Source of the DNA: Tubulanus polymorphus
Taxonomy: Eukaryota; Nemertea; Palaeonemertea; Tubulaniformes; Tubulanidae
Reading direction: 5' to 3'
Assembly (NCBI RefSeq): GCF_964204645.1
Contig: NC_134032.1
Coordinates: 3,684,916-3,748,915, forward strand
Length of the DNA stretch: 64,000 bases
The notes beneath the pieces are model-generated. The model saw only the letters and a program-made list of their open reading frames with translations. It was not told where the DNA came from and made no database searches. Below, piece by piece: positions 53,847-62,477 of this stretch (the stretch's first letter is position 1; every line of letters starts with the position of its first letter). The position numbers and the translations under genes are program-made.

Positions 53847-55449
53847 ACGGAACCGATGGATCGGAACTAGACCTAGCCATCAAAAGGTGGTTGTAAGTGA
53901 TATAATATAGTGAAACCCTCCCTGATGAGCTGCCCTCTCTCAGGTTGTCCCTCATTGCCCCTCTCTCAGGGCGTCCCTCATTTTCCTCTCTCATGGCACG
54001 TACACCGGGTTGATATATGAGGGTATATATGACTTCTCCTGGTCCTATCCCTCAGACCTACCCCTCTAGATATTTCAATGAGAAGATTTAATTATACACG
54101 TTTAAGTATTTATTAATATCCGTCCTGATAGTTGTATAACGATGATTCTTCCTTATATGGACATGTGTGTTGTAGAAGGAAGTGAAATTTTCATATACAA
54201 ACGTTTGTTTCCTAATAGTTTAACGCAGTGTGTCGCAGTTTATGACCGCAAAGTATCACGTGATAATTATTCGCTCATTCATTGGCTAGTCGATGACTCG
54301 CTTATTGCCGGGCGTTTCCAGCTGCAGCGCGCACTAACTAATGGGTGTATACGGAACATGTTCTAATGCGAGTAGGAATGATATTATATTTGAGAAATAT
54401 TTTCCGTGAAAACCAACACCTAGGGGGCCTGAACGTCCTAGTGATTGTACAGCCTTAAAGGCTCTGTTCAAGTCCCTCATCATCAATCTACTCATTTGTT
54501 ATAAATTCTATTTGTAATTATAATTAATAATTAAATAAATTACATTACAACACCAATATTGTCAATTTAAACATGCAATACATACATAACTGTATAGCTT
54601 AATCGTTTAAATAAATTTCAATTTCATTTTTGCTTCACCTTCACCCGTTTATCACCAAACATGCGTCCATCTCGTGTTCGTGTCTAAATTTTATGTTCAG
54701 AGAAACGGGATTTCTGAAAATCCATAATAAAAGGACCTGTGAAATATGATAACATTCGCGTCACTAATAGTCCTTAAAAAGAGAAAAAAACGCCCAAAAA
54801 TAAAGGAATCTCGTGCCAAAATCGCGACTGGCAACTGCAAAATGGTTGATTCCGGACAACTTCGGCCGTTTACATTAATTGCGTGTATTTATTGGAAGAA
54901 ATGATATTTTCGCTCTTATATGTGTTTGTCATGATGCAACCAAGAAGCAATATTGATTCTCGAAGCTTTAAATGTCAGTCACCAACATGGATGATAGGAA
55001 TTTCATCTCCTTTTTCGTTTGAACTTTCGCTAAATTGTTGAGTCTAGTTTCGCAAAAAAGTTACTTTAAATCGATTTTATTTCTGCGTTCATTCAGTAAT
55101 TGATTATGGGATTTTCATTTTTGTTAAACTCGATCGAGGTGTTATTTTGCTGTTTTTTCGTATTTTTTATTCGTTTGAAGCAAATTGCAAGAAAGGGTTT
55201 TCGTTAACCATCATAGCATTATGCTTAATCAGAACTGAAGAAATTTCTTACACAAATCAGACTATCCTGACAAATCAGCGTCATCGCTGAGAACTTGAAA
55301 TGTTGTTTCATAGATAATTGTCATATCTTTGTTCTCGACATTTCTGACATCTTTATAGAGTACAGTCAACCCATTTAAAACACGGTCAAGACCGGCTTCC
55401 TCCTCAATATTTACATAGGGTTTCAACATCTATGTATCACTACGATCTC
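53847..55449. other. Host spacer before element B
   Basis: No supported gene. 54244-54345 repeats part of the insertion at 24882-25670. TGCCCCTCTCTCAGG-like words repeat near 53930-53990. Base composition shifts to AT-rich at 55450. Confidence 0.4.
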
Positions 55450-55716
55450 AGTAATAGGGGTAATAGGCTTTCAGATCAAAGGTCGAACGGTCGAGCTCGT
55501 AAAAAATGAAAAACATAAAAATAATAACAATTTCTACTTGAATTACTCGCGAAACTCATAAAAATGAAAAATAAATTCTCACACGCTCGAATTTATTTTT
55601 CATTTTTATGAGTTTCACTCCTTATTCAAGTAGAAATTGTAATTATTTTTATGTTTTTCATTTTTACTCACCCGCCCGTTCAACCTTTAACCCGAAAGCC
55701 TATTACCCCTATTACT
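55450..55716. repeat. Terminal palindrome of element B
   Basis: The outer AGTAATAGGGGTAATAGGCT pairs exactly with AGCCTATTACCCCTATTACT at the inner end. Further in, arms around CATAAAAATGAAAAATAAAT and its complement meet at CTCACACGCTCG. The 267-base stretch is one imperfect hairpin with very few loop bases. Confidence 0.85.
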
Positions 55717-55912
55717 CTTAAAATATTCATATATATATGAATAACATTTAAATCATTGAACTTCTAAAATCAATTTTAATAAAAAATATAGTATTAAAAT
55801 GGAAGCAAATAAGTACTACTGCCCAACATGTAATATCGATATAGATAAATCCCAAAAAGCAAGACACAATAAAACTAGAACACATTTAGAGAATAAATTG
55901 AAACTAGAATAT
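55450..55912. repeat. Element B left terminal inverted repeat
   Basis: Inverse match to 11571-11964 of element A. It comprises the palindrome, an AT-rich leader and the first 38 codons of the polymerase gene. The match stops after KLKLEY. Confidence 0.85.
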
Positions 55913-56035
55913 TTACAGTTATATTCAGAACAGTTAACAAAAGGAAAGAAATTTATTGAATTATGGAACACTGATCCAAATAATGAACAATACGTTGAGG
56001 ATACGATGTTTATACTAGAACATGATTCTATTTGA
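55799..56035 (+). CDS. Chimeric frame: PolB finger fused to HNH-protein tail (78 aa)
   Basis: The first 38 residues are the polymerase N-terminus (finger with CPTC and two H) supplied by the terminal repeat. From LQLYSEQLTKGKKF on, the frame is in phase with a second copy of the C-terminal part of the HNH protein, ending NNEQYVED, then a few codons of inserted sequence before a stop. It has the polymerase leader and start codon. It is probably a by-product of a terminal-repeat copy meeting an older HNH gene copy. Whether a peptide is made is unknown; a finger peptide that competes with the polymerase is conceivable but speculative. Confidence 0.5.
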   Translation: MEANKYYCPTCNIDIDKSQKARHNKTRTHLENKLKLEYLQLYSEQLTKGKKFIELWNTDPNNEQYVEDTMFILEHDSI

Positions 56036-57215
56036 ACCTATATACATTCAATGTACAGAGCTATAGAATAAATCTATAAATTCACAGCTGTTACAGTTGT
56101 TACTATAACGACGAGACATTATGACACGTCATAATCAGAAACGTGTAGAATATTCTAGAAAGGCGCGCCGGAACTAGATGACGTGGCATAATCAACGACG
56201 TGTCATTCTAGAAATCGCCCCGGAAATGGATATACGCTGTAATATTGTGCTCAGGATATTCTATCTTTCGAAACGAAATTAGGAGTTTATAGTTTACAAT
56301 TATAAATCTAAATGTAAGTACTGTTTGTTGTAGTTATTAAGGCTATTAAATATGAAACCTTTAGATATATTTAAGTGTATTTAGTATATCTTTTAGATAG
56401 TTAGAGTTACCGCTAATATCTTTTAGATTAATAAAAAGTCATACACATCAAGAAGCGATAGAGAAACTCAAGATACTCTTTCTACCTGAGGAATCAACAG
56501 CAATGGATATCAAACCAATAGAATCACCAAAAGATCGAAGAAGAAATATAAGAATTTCAAAAACATTGAGACTCCAATGATTAAGTTTAACATTTGTTGA
56601 TATAGTTAAATATTTACCAGCAATTGAAAAAATGTTTGTAATTATAAATTGTATTTATAGAAATCAAATGATGTATTGGAAGAAATGACTGAACAACTTG
56701 TATAATGTATTGTGTAAATCTGATTTGTGAATTTTTATGTTCAGTCGTTTCTATTATGTTTAACGCATGCGCATTAAGCAAAACCGGCCATAAATGGCCG
56801 CATGTGACACATGTAACGCATGTGACGAGGGACATGAATGCGTTTGAATTTTCTATGTTCAGTTGTTTCTATTTTACAGAATTTATAGAATGAATATACA
56901 ATTATGATTAGCGCATGCGTATTGATCAAAACCGGCCATAAATGGCCGCATGTGACTGACACATGTAACGCATGTGACGAGGGACATGAATGCGTTTGAA
57001 TTTTCTATGTTCAGTTGTTTCTATTTTACAGAATTTGCATAATGAATATATAATTATGATTAACACATGTGCATTAAGCAAAACCGGCCATAAATGGCCG
57101 CATGTGACGCATGTAACGCATGTGTTGTTTCTATTTTACAGAATTTATAGAATGAATATATAATTATGTTTAACGCATGCGCATTAAGCAAAACCGGCCA
57201 CAAATGGCCGGCCGC
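55999..57215. other. Insertion that splits an HNH-gene tail copy
   Basis: Left of it, the HNH tail reads to AATACGTTGAGG; right of it, GATATCAAGGA resumes. In the intact gene these are adjacent. The inserted 1.2 kb has no recognised family. It contains a weak open stretch at about 56405-56580 (AIEKLKILFLPEES, then SPKDRRRNIRISKT) without ATG, and the tandem repeats listed next. Confidence 0.55.
56735..57215. repeat. 150-bp tandem repeats with palindromic CGGCCATAAATGGCCG
   Basis: Three and a half units, each with AACGCATGCGCATTAAGCAA, CGGCCATAAATGGCCG, GCATGTGAC and ATGTAACGCATGTG, and GTTTCTATTTTACAGAATTT. Spacing between the palindromes is about 149, 151 and 118. Confidence 0.75.
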
Positions 57216-57262
57216 TTGTATGATTTAGATATCAAGGAACTGAAACGACTTATCAAAAGCAG
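57216..57262 (+). pseudogene. HNH-gene 3' end remnant
   Basis: GATATCAAGGAACTGAAACG and CTTATC match the last codons of the HNH gene near 58007-58035. It is the downstream half of the split tail copy. Confidence 0.5.
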
Positions 57263-57350
57263 CGAGGAATGAAAAAGGATTACGTTGGTCGAAGAAATGG
57301 AAGAGGATTATAAAATATTAACCAATTTAGTAAAAAAACACGTATAATAA

Positions 57351-58028
57351 ATGGAACCAGAACAACCACAAACTATCAATATTACAAATAACGCTGGTGT
57401 TATAAATATATATTACAAGAAGTGTTCTAAATGTGAATTAGATAAATTAGCTTTAACAGAATTTAGTAAGCGTAAGATTAGCAAAGATGGTTTTCAATAT
57501 TACTGTAAAACTTGCATTAAACTATATACCAAACAATATCGAGAAGATAATATAGAACATTACAATGATTATATGACAGAATATATGAGAGGAAGATATC
57601 AAACAGATCTTAATTTTAGATTGAAACAATGTTTACGGTCTAGATTAACACAATTATTCAACAAAGAAACACATTCAGAAACATTATCTAATTTATTGGG
57701 TTGTTCAGATGAATTTCTCAAATCATGGATTATATTTCAATTCGATGATAAAATGAATATAGATAATTATGGGGATTATTACCATATTGATCACGTGTTA
57801 CCAATATCTAAATTTAACATGAATGATGAATACAATAAAAAACTTATTTGGAATTGGAAGAATCTAAGACCTTTAGAAAAGAAAGAAAATCAAATCAAAT
57901 CTAATAAACTAGATTTACAGTTATATTTAGAACGGTTAACAAAGGCAAAGAAATTTATTGATCAATGGAACAATAATCCAAATAATGAACAATACGTTGA
58001 GGAATTTGATATCAAGGATCCGAAATGA
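57351..58028 (+). CDS. HNH endonuclease with N-terminal zinc ribbon
   Basis: In this 225-residue protein a zinc ribbon has C25-C28 and C52-C55 (KCSKCEL, YYCKTC), with LTEFSKRKISKDGFQ between. A linker ends in LLGCSDEFLKSWIIFQF. The HNH domain holds YHIDHVLPISKF (H145, D147, H148), then NWKNLRPLEKKEN (N171) and a basic end. The layout matches HNH proteins common in giant viruses and phages, which cut DNA, often as homing genes. Tail copies at 55913 and 57216 show that the gene or its end was duplicated. It has no counterpart in the core Polinton set. A homing or selfish role is inference. The frame is intact and stands between the rearranged end and the core plus-strand operon. Confidence 0.75.
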   Translation: MEPEQPQTINITNNAGVINIYYKKCSKCELDKLALTEFSKRKISKDGFQYYCKTCIKLYTKQYREDNIEHYNDYMTEYMRGRYQTDLNFRLKQCLRSRLTQLFNKETHSETLSNLLGCSDEFLKSWIIFQFDDKMNIDNYGDYYHIDHVLPISKFNMNDEYNKKLIWNWKNLRPLEKKENQIKSNKLDLQLYLERLTKAKKFIDQWNNNPNNEQYVEEFDIKDPK

Positions 58029-58332
58029 CTTATCTGGACAGTTATAACTACTGCTCCTAATAGATAAACAAAAGTAGTGAGATATCAAATCCTAATTTAA
58101 ATAAAATATAATAAAAAAAACAATAACTTCAACTAGCTAATGAATTCTATTATATTTTTAATATTTTCTTTTCAAAAGAGAATACTTTATATTTTGAATA
58201 GATCCGAATAGAAATTCTTTAAATTCAAATAGCTAGTATCAGTAGTCAATACTAGAATTCTTTAGCTTTAACTATCTAGTATCATTTGAAGAATACTTAT
58301 AATACTATTCTTATTAAATTTCTCTAATATAA
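58029..58332. other. AT-rich leader of the plus-strand gene cluster
   Basis: About 300 bases with many AATTCTTT and CTAGTATCA words (imperfect repeats at 58205-58300) and no open frame. It probably contains the promoter of the gene at 58333. Confidence 0.4.
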
Positions 58333-58935
58333 ATGTCAAAGAAATCTAATAAGAATAGTATTGATATTGAAAAAACATTAGATGATTTAGGTATTAGTGA
58401 TAATAAAGATACAGTTGTTTCTAATTCTATTCAAGTTAATAACAATATTGATTATGAATACTATTTATATTGTAAGCATCATCTTGAATTATTGATTGCG
58501 AGTGGAAAAACTAAAGAGTTTATTGGTAAAACAATAACTTTTCAAGAACTAGACTCTATGAAACCAGATAAAGTAATAAAATATTTTAAGATTTACGAAG
58601 AGGCAAGATTAGCTAAAATAAATGATTCTATTTCGAATGGTATTGTCAAATGTTATTCAAAATTATGTAACCAGTTAATACCAATTGATGATGAAAATAA
58701 ATTATATAATGATTTGAAAAATGATTATTTAGTTATGACTGAATTACAAAAATGGGTTGGATATGCTTCATTTCAATTAGGATCGGTTATGACATTAATT
58801 TCTACTGGAGTTATAACATTTTCGAATATCAAACCTATGGAATATAAATCAGGTAAGAACGAAACAGATGTACTACAACCAAACGTCGAAACAGAAGATG
58901 AATCAGAACAAAAATTAACTAAAATAAATGAGTGA
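58333..58935 (+). CDS. Conserved Polinton protein of unknown function (200 aa)
   Basis: The N-terminus is polar. The middle has YEYYLYCKHHLELLIASGKT, then YFKIYEEARLAKINDSI and LIPIDDENKLYNDL. Near the end are LQKWVGYASFQLGSVMTLIS and TGVITFSNI, a hydrophobic span. The middle plus hydrophobic end is familiar from a conserved protein next to integrase and ATPase in invertebrate Polintons. No function is known to me. The last 30 residues are acidic. The stop overlaps the start of the next gene by 8 bases (ATGAGTGA), which suggests translation coupling. Confidence 0.65.
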   Translation: MSKKSNKNSIDIEKTLDDLGISDNKDTVVSNSIQVNNNIDYEYYLYCKHHLELLIASGKTKEFIGKTITFQELDSMKPDKVIKYFKIYEEARLAKINDSISNGIVKCYSKLCNQLIPIDDENKLYNDLKNDYLVMTELQKWVGYASFQLGSVMTLISTGVITFSNIKPMEYKSGKNETDVLQPNVETEDESEQKLTKINE

Positions 58936-59296
58936 TGGCGTTAAGAAAAAGGCTAGATCCGAGAAACAAATTAAATGGGCAAGAGAATTAGGTAAAAGAT
59001 CTTCAGAATTAAAAAAAGCTAAGAAAAAGAAATTAACTGATATAAATGAATCTGGTATTAATTCAAATAATAATCCATCTAATTCTTATAATGCTGGAAG
59101 TAATAATAAATTATATATTACAATTGGATTAATCACAGTAATTATATTCTCTGGTGTAATATATAAATATAAATTTAATAATAATGAAAGTGATAATGAT
59201 AATGATGAACGGAAACTTCGTTACCCATGTACAGACAATAAACCACCAGAAAATAAATCAAATGAAAATAAATCTAAAATATTATTAATGGATTAA
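58928..59296 (+). CDS. Small basic membrane-anchored protein (122 aa)
   Basis: The first 40 residues are lysine and arginine rich (KKKARSEKQIKWARELGKRS, then KKAKKKK). A low-complexity N and S linker follows, then one membrane span (LYITIGLITVIIFSGVIY) and a polar, N, D and K-rich end. The basic part could bind nucleic acid, as with small virion core proteins, and the span would tie it to a membrane; both are inference. It overlaps the preceding gene and is followed by integrase after 3 bases, so it is part of one expression unit. Confidence 0.65.
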   Translation: MSDGVKKKARSEKQIKWARELGKRSSELKKAKKKKLTDINESGINSNNNPSNSYNAGSNNKLYITIGLITVIIFSGVIYKYKFNNNESDNDNDERKLRYPCTDNKPPENKSNENKSKILLMD

Positions 59297-59299
59297 AAT

Positions 59300-60388
59300 A
59301 TGATGAAAAAAGAACAATATTTAAGAGATTTATATTATAACCCAGAAAGTGAAGTTTCATATTCAAGTGTTTCGGAATTATGGGATAAAATTAAATCTGA
59401 TAATAGCAATATAAAATATAGTGAATTAAAATCATGGTTACAAAATCAACCCACATATCAAATTCATAAAAAGATGGATAAAAAATATTTAACAAGAAAA
59501 GTAATGGTTTCATATATTGACCAACAATGGCAAGCTGATTTAATTGATATGAAAAACTTAGAAGAATATAACAAAGGATATTTTTGGATACTAAATGTTA
59601 TAGATATATTCAGTAGATACGCATGGAGTATCCCGATTAAAAATAAAACTGGTATAGAAGTTACAAATTCTTTCAAATTAATATTTAAAGAAGCTATTCC
59701 AGATAAGATACAATTTGATGAAGGTAAGGAATTTTATAACAAACATTTTAAAAAACTATTAACTGATAACGATGTAGAATATTTTTCAACACATTCAGAT
59801 AAAAAAGCATCTGTTATAGAAAGATTTAATAAAACATTGAAAACTAGAATGTGGAAATATTTCACCGCTAATGAAACATATAAATATATCGATGTGTTAG
59901 ATGATTTAGTTAAAGGTTATAATAATTCTAAACATAGTTCTATAAATATGAAACCTATACAAGCTAGAAAAGAAGAAAATTCAGAAATAGTTTGGAATAA
60001 TTTATATGGAGCATTTGTTACACATGATTTTGGAGAACCTAAATTTAAAATAGGACAACATGTTAGAATTTCTAAATATCGAAAAACATTTTATAAAGGT
60101 TATACCCCTAATTTTACTGAAGAAATATTTAAAATTAAAAAGATAATATTAACTAAACCATTTGTTTATAAATTGTTTGATTTAAAAGATGAAGAAATAT
60201 TAGGTTATTTTTATGAACAAGAATTATCATTAGTACCAAATCCAGATGAAATAGAATACAAAATAGAAAAGGTATTGAAAACAAAAACTCTTAAAGGAAA
60301 AAAGTATTCTTTGGTGAAATATAAAGGATATGATGATAAATTTAATGAATGGATTTTATCTAGTAAAATTAAAAGAATAAATGAATAA
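59300..60388 (+). CDS. int: Retroviral-type integrase with chromodomain
   Basis: The 362-residue protein has the rve core from about 70 to 230. Acidic residues are D80 (QQWQADLIDM), D140 (KIQFDEGKEF) and E174 (SVIERFNKTL), a D,D,E set with 33 residues between the last two. It also has FSRYAWSIPIK and a YNNSKHSSINMKP block typical of Polinton and Ty3-type integrases. A C-terminal SH3-like part is followed by a chromodomain (about 318-362, EYKIEKVLKTK, YSLVKYKGYDDKFNEWI). Family members join linear element DNA to the host and leave 6-base target copies; the chromodomain may guide it to marked chromatin. ATG repeats at 59300 and 59303. The stop overlaps the ATPase start by 8 bases. Confidence 0.93.
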   Translation: MMKKEQYLRDLYYNPESEVSYSSVSELWDKIKSDNSNIKYSELKSWLQNQPTYQIHKKMDKKYLTRKVMVSYIDQQWQADLIDMKNLEEYNKGYFWILNVIDIFSRYAWSIPIKNKTGIEVTNSFKLIFKEAIPDKIQFDEGKEFYNKHFKKLLTDNDVEYFSTHSDKKASVIERFNKTLKTRMWKYFTANETYKYIDVLDDLVKGYNNSKHSSINMKPIQARKEENSEIVWNNLYGAFVTHDFGEPKFKIGQHVRISKYRKTFYKGYTPNFTEEIFKIKKIILTKPFVYKLFDLKDEEILGYFYEQELSLVPNPDEIEYKIEKVLKTKTLKGKKYSLVKYKGYDDKFNEWILSSKIKRINE

Positions 60389-60998
60389 AGATTTGTTTAT
60401 ATTTGAACCACATAATATGTTAATAACTGGAGTTACAAATTGTGGTAAAACACACTTCATATTATATTTATTAGAAACTATTTATAAAAATCATTTTGAT
60501 AATATAATATTATTCTGCCCAACTTATGAAATGAATGAAACGTATAATAGAGATATAGTTTTTAAAGATAAAAAGTTTATTATATTAAATTCTAAAACAG
60601 TGAAAGATAATTTAGATAATTGTATAAAAATTGCATTAGATATTTATAAAGGATCTAATACATTATTTATTATCGATGATTGCGCAAATTTACATGATTC
60701 AAAAGTTAGAGAAAGTGAGTTATGTTATTTAGCTTTCTCTGGTAGACATTTTGGGATAACAACATGGGTTTTAAATCAGAAATATAATTCAATTGTGAAA
60801 GATTTTAGAGAGAATATAAGATTTCTAGTTTTATTCTACAACAAAGATAGAAAATCTATGCAACAATCATTGGAAGAAAATCAACTTATACCTACTGAAT
60901 TACATGATGAATATATGAATAAATTAAAGAATAATAAAGGTTCAAAATTACTTCTGAGACTACAATTTCCATATGAATATAAATTTATAAAATCCTAA
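60381..60998 (+). CDS. Genome-packaging ATPase (A32/FtsK-HerA type)
   Basis: The 205-residue protein has Walker A at 17-24 (GVTNCGKT) and Walker B near 94-100 (TLFIIDDCA). A later FSGRHFGITTWVLNQKY block with a sensor-like N and Q follows. It matches Polinton and large DNA virus packaging ATPases, which pump DNA into the preformed capsid. The length is usual for this family. It overlaps integrase (ATGAATAA) and is the last plus-strand gene before a convergent inverted repeat. The frame is intact. Confidence 0.9.
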   Translation: MNKDLFIFEPHNMLITGVTNCGKTHFILYLLETIYKNHFDNIILFCPTYEMNETYNRDIVFKDKKFIILNSKTVKDNLDNCIKIALDIYKGSNTLFIIDDCANLHDSKVRESELCYLAFSGRHFGITTWVLNQKYNSIVKDFRENIRFLVLFYNKDRKSMQQSLEENQLIPTELHDEYMNKLKNNKGSKLLLRLQFPYEYKFIKS

Positions 60999-61006
60999 TT
61001 CAAAAT

Positions 61007-61373
61007 ATTATAGAATTCACTGTATATTGATGGATGAGTGGATGAATTGGATGAATTGGATGAGTGGATGAATGGATGAGTGTAATAATATATAATTTAC
61101 ATATGTTTTTTATTTTTAAAACAGTAAGAGTTTGATTTGAAGTTATTTTATCAATTTTATATTATATTTAAATATTATTTTAATAATATATATATTGTGT
61201 TAAATTTAATAAAGAATATAAATATTATATTTATACTCATACTATTCTTCCAATTTATGTGTTAAAAAGTAAAATATATATATTATTACACTCATCCACT
61301 CTTCCACTCATCCAATTCATCCAACTCATCCAACTCATCCATTCATCCATCAATATACAGTGAATTCTATAAT
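61007..61373. repeat. Large inverted repeat between convergent genes
   Basis: The left arm (61007-61091: ATTATAGAATTCACTGTATA then several GGATGA or GGATGAGT words) is the inverse of the right arm (61275-61373). The loop of about 185 bases is nearly pure AT. It fills the whole space between the ATPase and the zinc-finger gene. A bidirectional transcription end or a packaging or replication site is possible. Confidence 0.75.
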
Positions 61374-61377
61374 CTTT

Positions 61378-62445
61378 TTAATTTTCATTTTCATATTTTT
61401 CTTTAAGCTTATTGTATTCTAAATATATATCCCTTTGCATTTTCATTGGTATAGGTCCTAAATGATTCCCGAGTTTATATTTCCTGAATGTTTCTCTTGA
61501 AAATATTTTTGGAATATAATTTTCGATTTCAGTTTTAGATGGATGTTTATTTAAAAATTCTCTAAAATCATCATATTTAAGTTCAAATAAGTTCATTGCA
61601 TAACTTACATTTGGTTTAAAGTTATCTAACTTTTTCAATATGGTAATTATATCATTACTCAAGAAATAATCTATAAATGTTTTTCTATACCACCGATAAT
61701 CTGATATATTCTTTTTATTAAATTTTGGATTTATAACTGTTGGATTTTCTATTACATTATCTGTACCAATATGTTTAATTGAGTATTTATGATTCAATTG
61801 TTTATCATATATTACATATTCTTTACATTTTTCACACCAAGATTTAAATACTTGTATTGCATGGGCTGAATCATTTCCACCTTTTGTTTTTAATTTATAA
61901 CGTTTTGCCCAATTAGCCTTTGTTATACATTCATTACAGAAGGCACAATAATTCTGATCCTCTTTGCATTTATCTTTATATATATTGGCATATGTTTTTA
62001 CTAATTGTAAAATATGTTCATCTTTTTTGATGTGTAATAAATAATCATTGTAATTATCAAAATCTTCTTCACAATACATACATCTGATGTTATCTTTTGG
62101 TTGAACATTTGATTTTTCTATTTTAGGTTCAATATTATATTCTATTTTTGTTTCAATCTTATCATCATTCGATGTAGAAGGTATAACATTATCTTCTATT
62201 TTTGTTTCAATATTATTATCTATTTTTGTTTCAATATTATCTTCTATTTTTGTTTCAATATTATCTTCTATTTTTGTTTCAATATTATTATTACGTTCAA
62301 TTAAATATTCTTTGTATTGATTTAATTCATTTAATAAAAATGTTCCAATATATTCATTTATTCTTTTATAAGGTATTACATAATACAAATCATCATTGAT
62401 TTCTTTATCAGCTTTGATTCTTTCATATACTTTACCTCCTTCCAT
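61378..62445 (-). CDS. Repeat-containing zinc-finger protein (355 aa)
   Basis: The protein starts MEGGKVYERIKADKEIND. Between about 55 and 112 lie repeated units of the type NIETKIED or NIEPKIEK. A C2H2-like finger (CMYCEEDFDNYNDYLLHIKKD, with H) is near 118-140. A second cluster has CAFCNEC, later CEKCKEY with a spaced H pair (LNHKYSIKH). The last part is helical and basic. Copy A at 1-563 has a different N-terminal 50 residues and other repeat numbers. DNA or RNA binding is inferred from the fingers. It is convergent with the ATPase gene and precedes capsid. Function unknown; I do not see protease residues in it. Confidence 0.75.
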   Translation of the reverse strand: MEGGKVYERIKADKEINDDLYYVIPYKRINEYIGTFLLNELNQYKEYLIERNNNIETKIEDNIETKIEDNIETKIDNNIETKIEDNVIPSTSNDDKIETKIEYNIEPKIEKSNVQPKDNIRCMYCEEDFDNYNDYLLHIKKDEHILQLVKTYANIYKDKCKEDQNYCAFCNECITKANWAKRYKLKTKGGNDSAHAIQVFKSWCEKCKEYVIYDKQLNHKYSIKHIGTDNVIENPTVINPKFNKKNISDYRWYRKTFIDYFLSNDIITILKKLDNFKPNVSYAMNLFELKYDDFREFLNKHPSKTEIENYIPKIFSRETFRKYKLGNHLGPIPMKMQRDIYLEYNKLKEKYENEN

Positions 62446-62477
62446 TTATTATATATATTTTTATTAAAGTTAAAATT

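Noticed and set aside
55450-57350. Element B having its own complete polymerase at the left end
   Set aside because: Only 38 codons are present and they belong to the terminal repeat; the real gene should be at the right end outside the window.
62202-62399. Tyrosine and phenylalanine-rich plus-strand frame, also at 267-500
   Set aside because: It is the antisense of the NIETKIED repeat in the zinc-finger gene.
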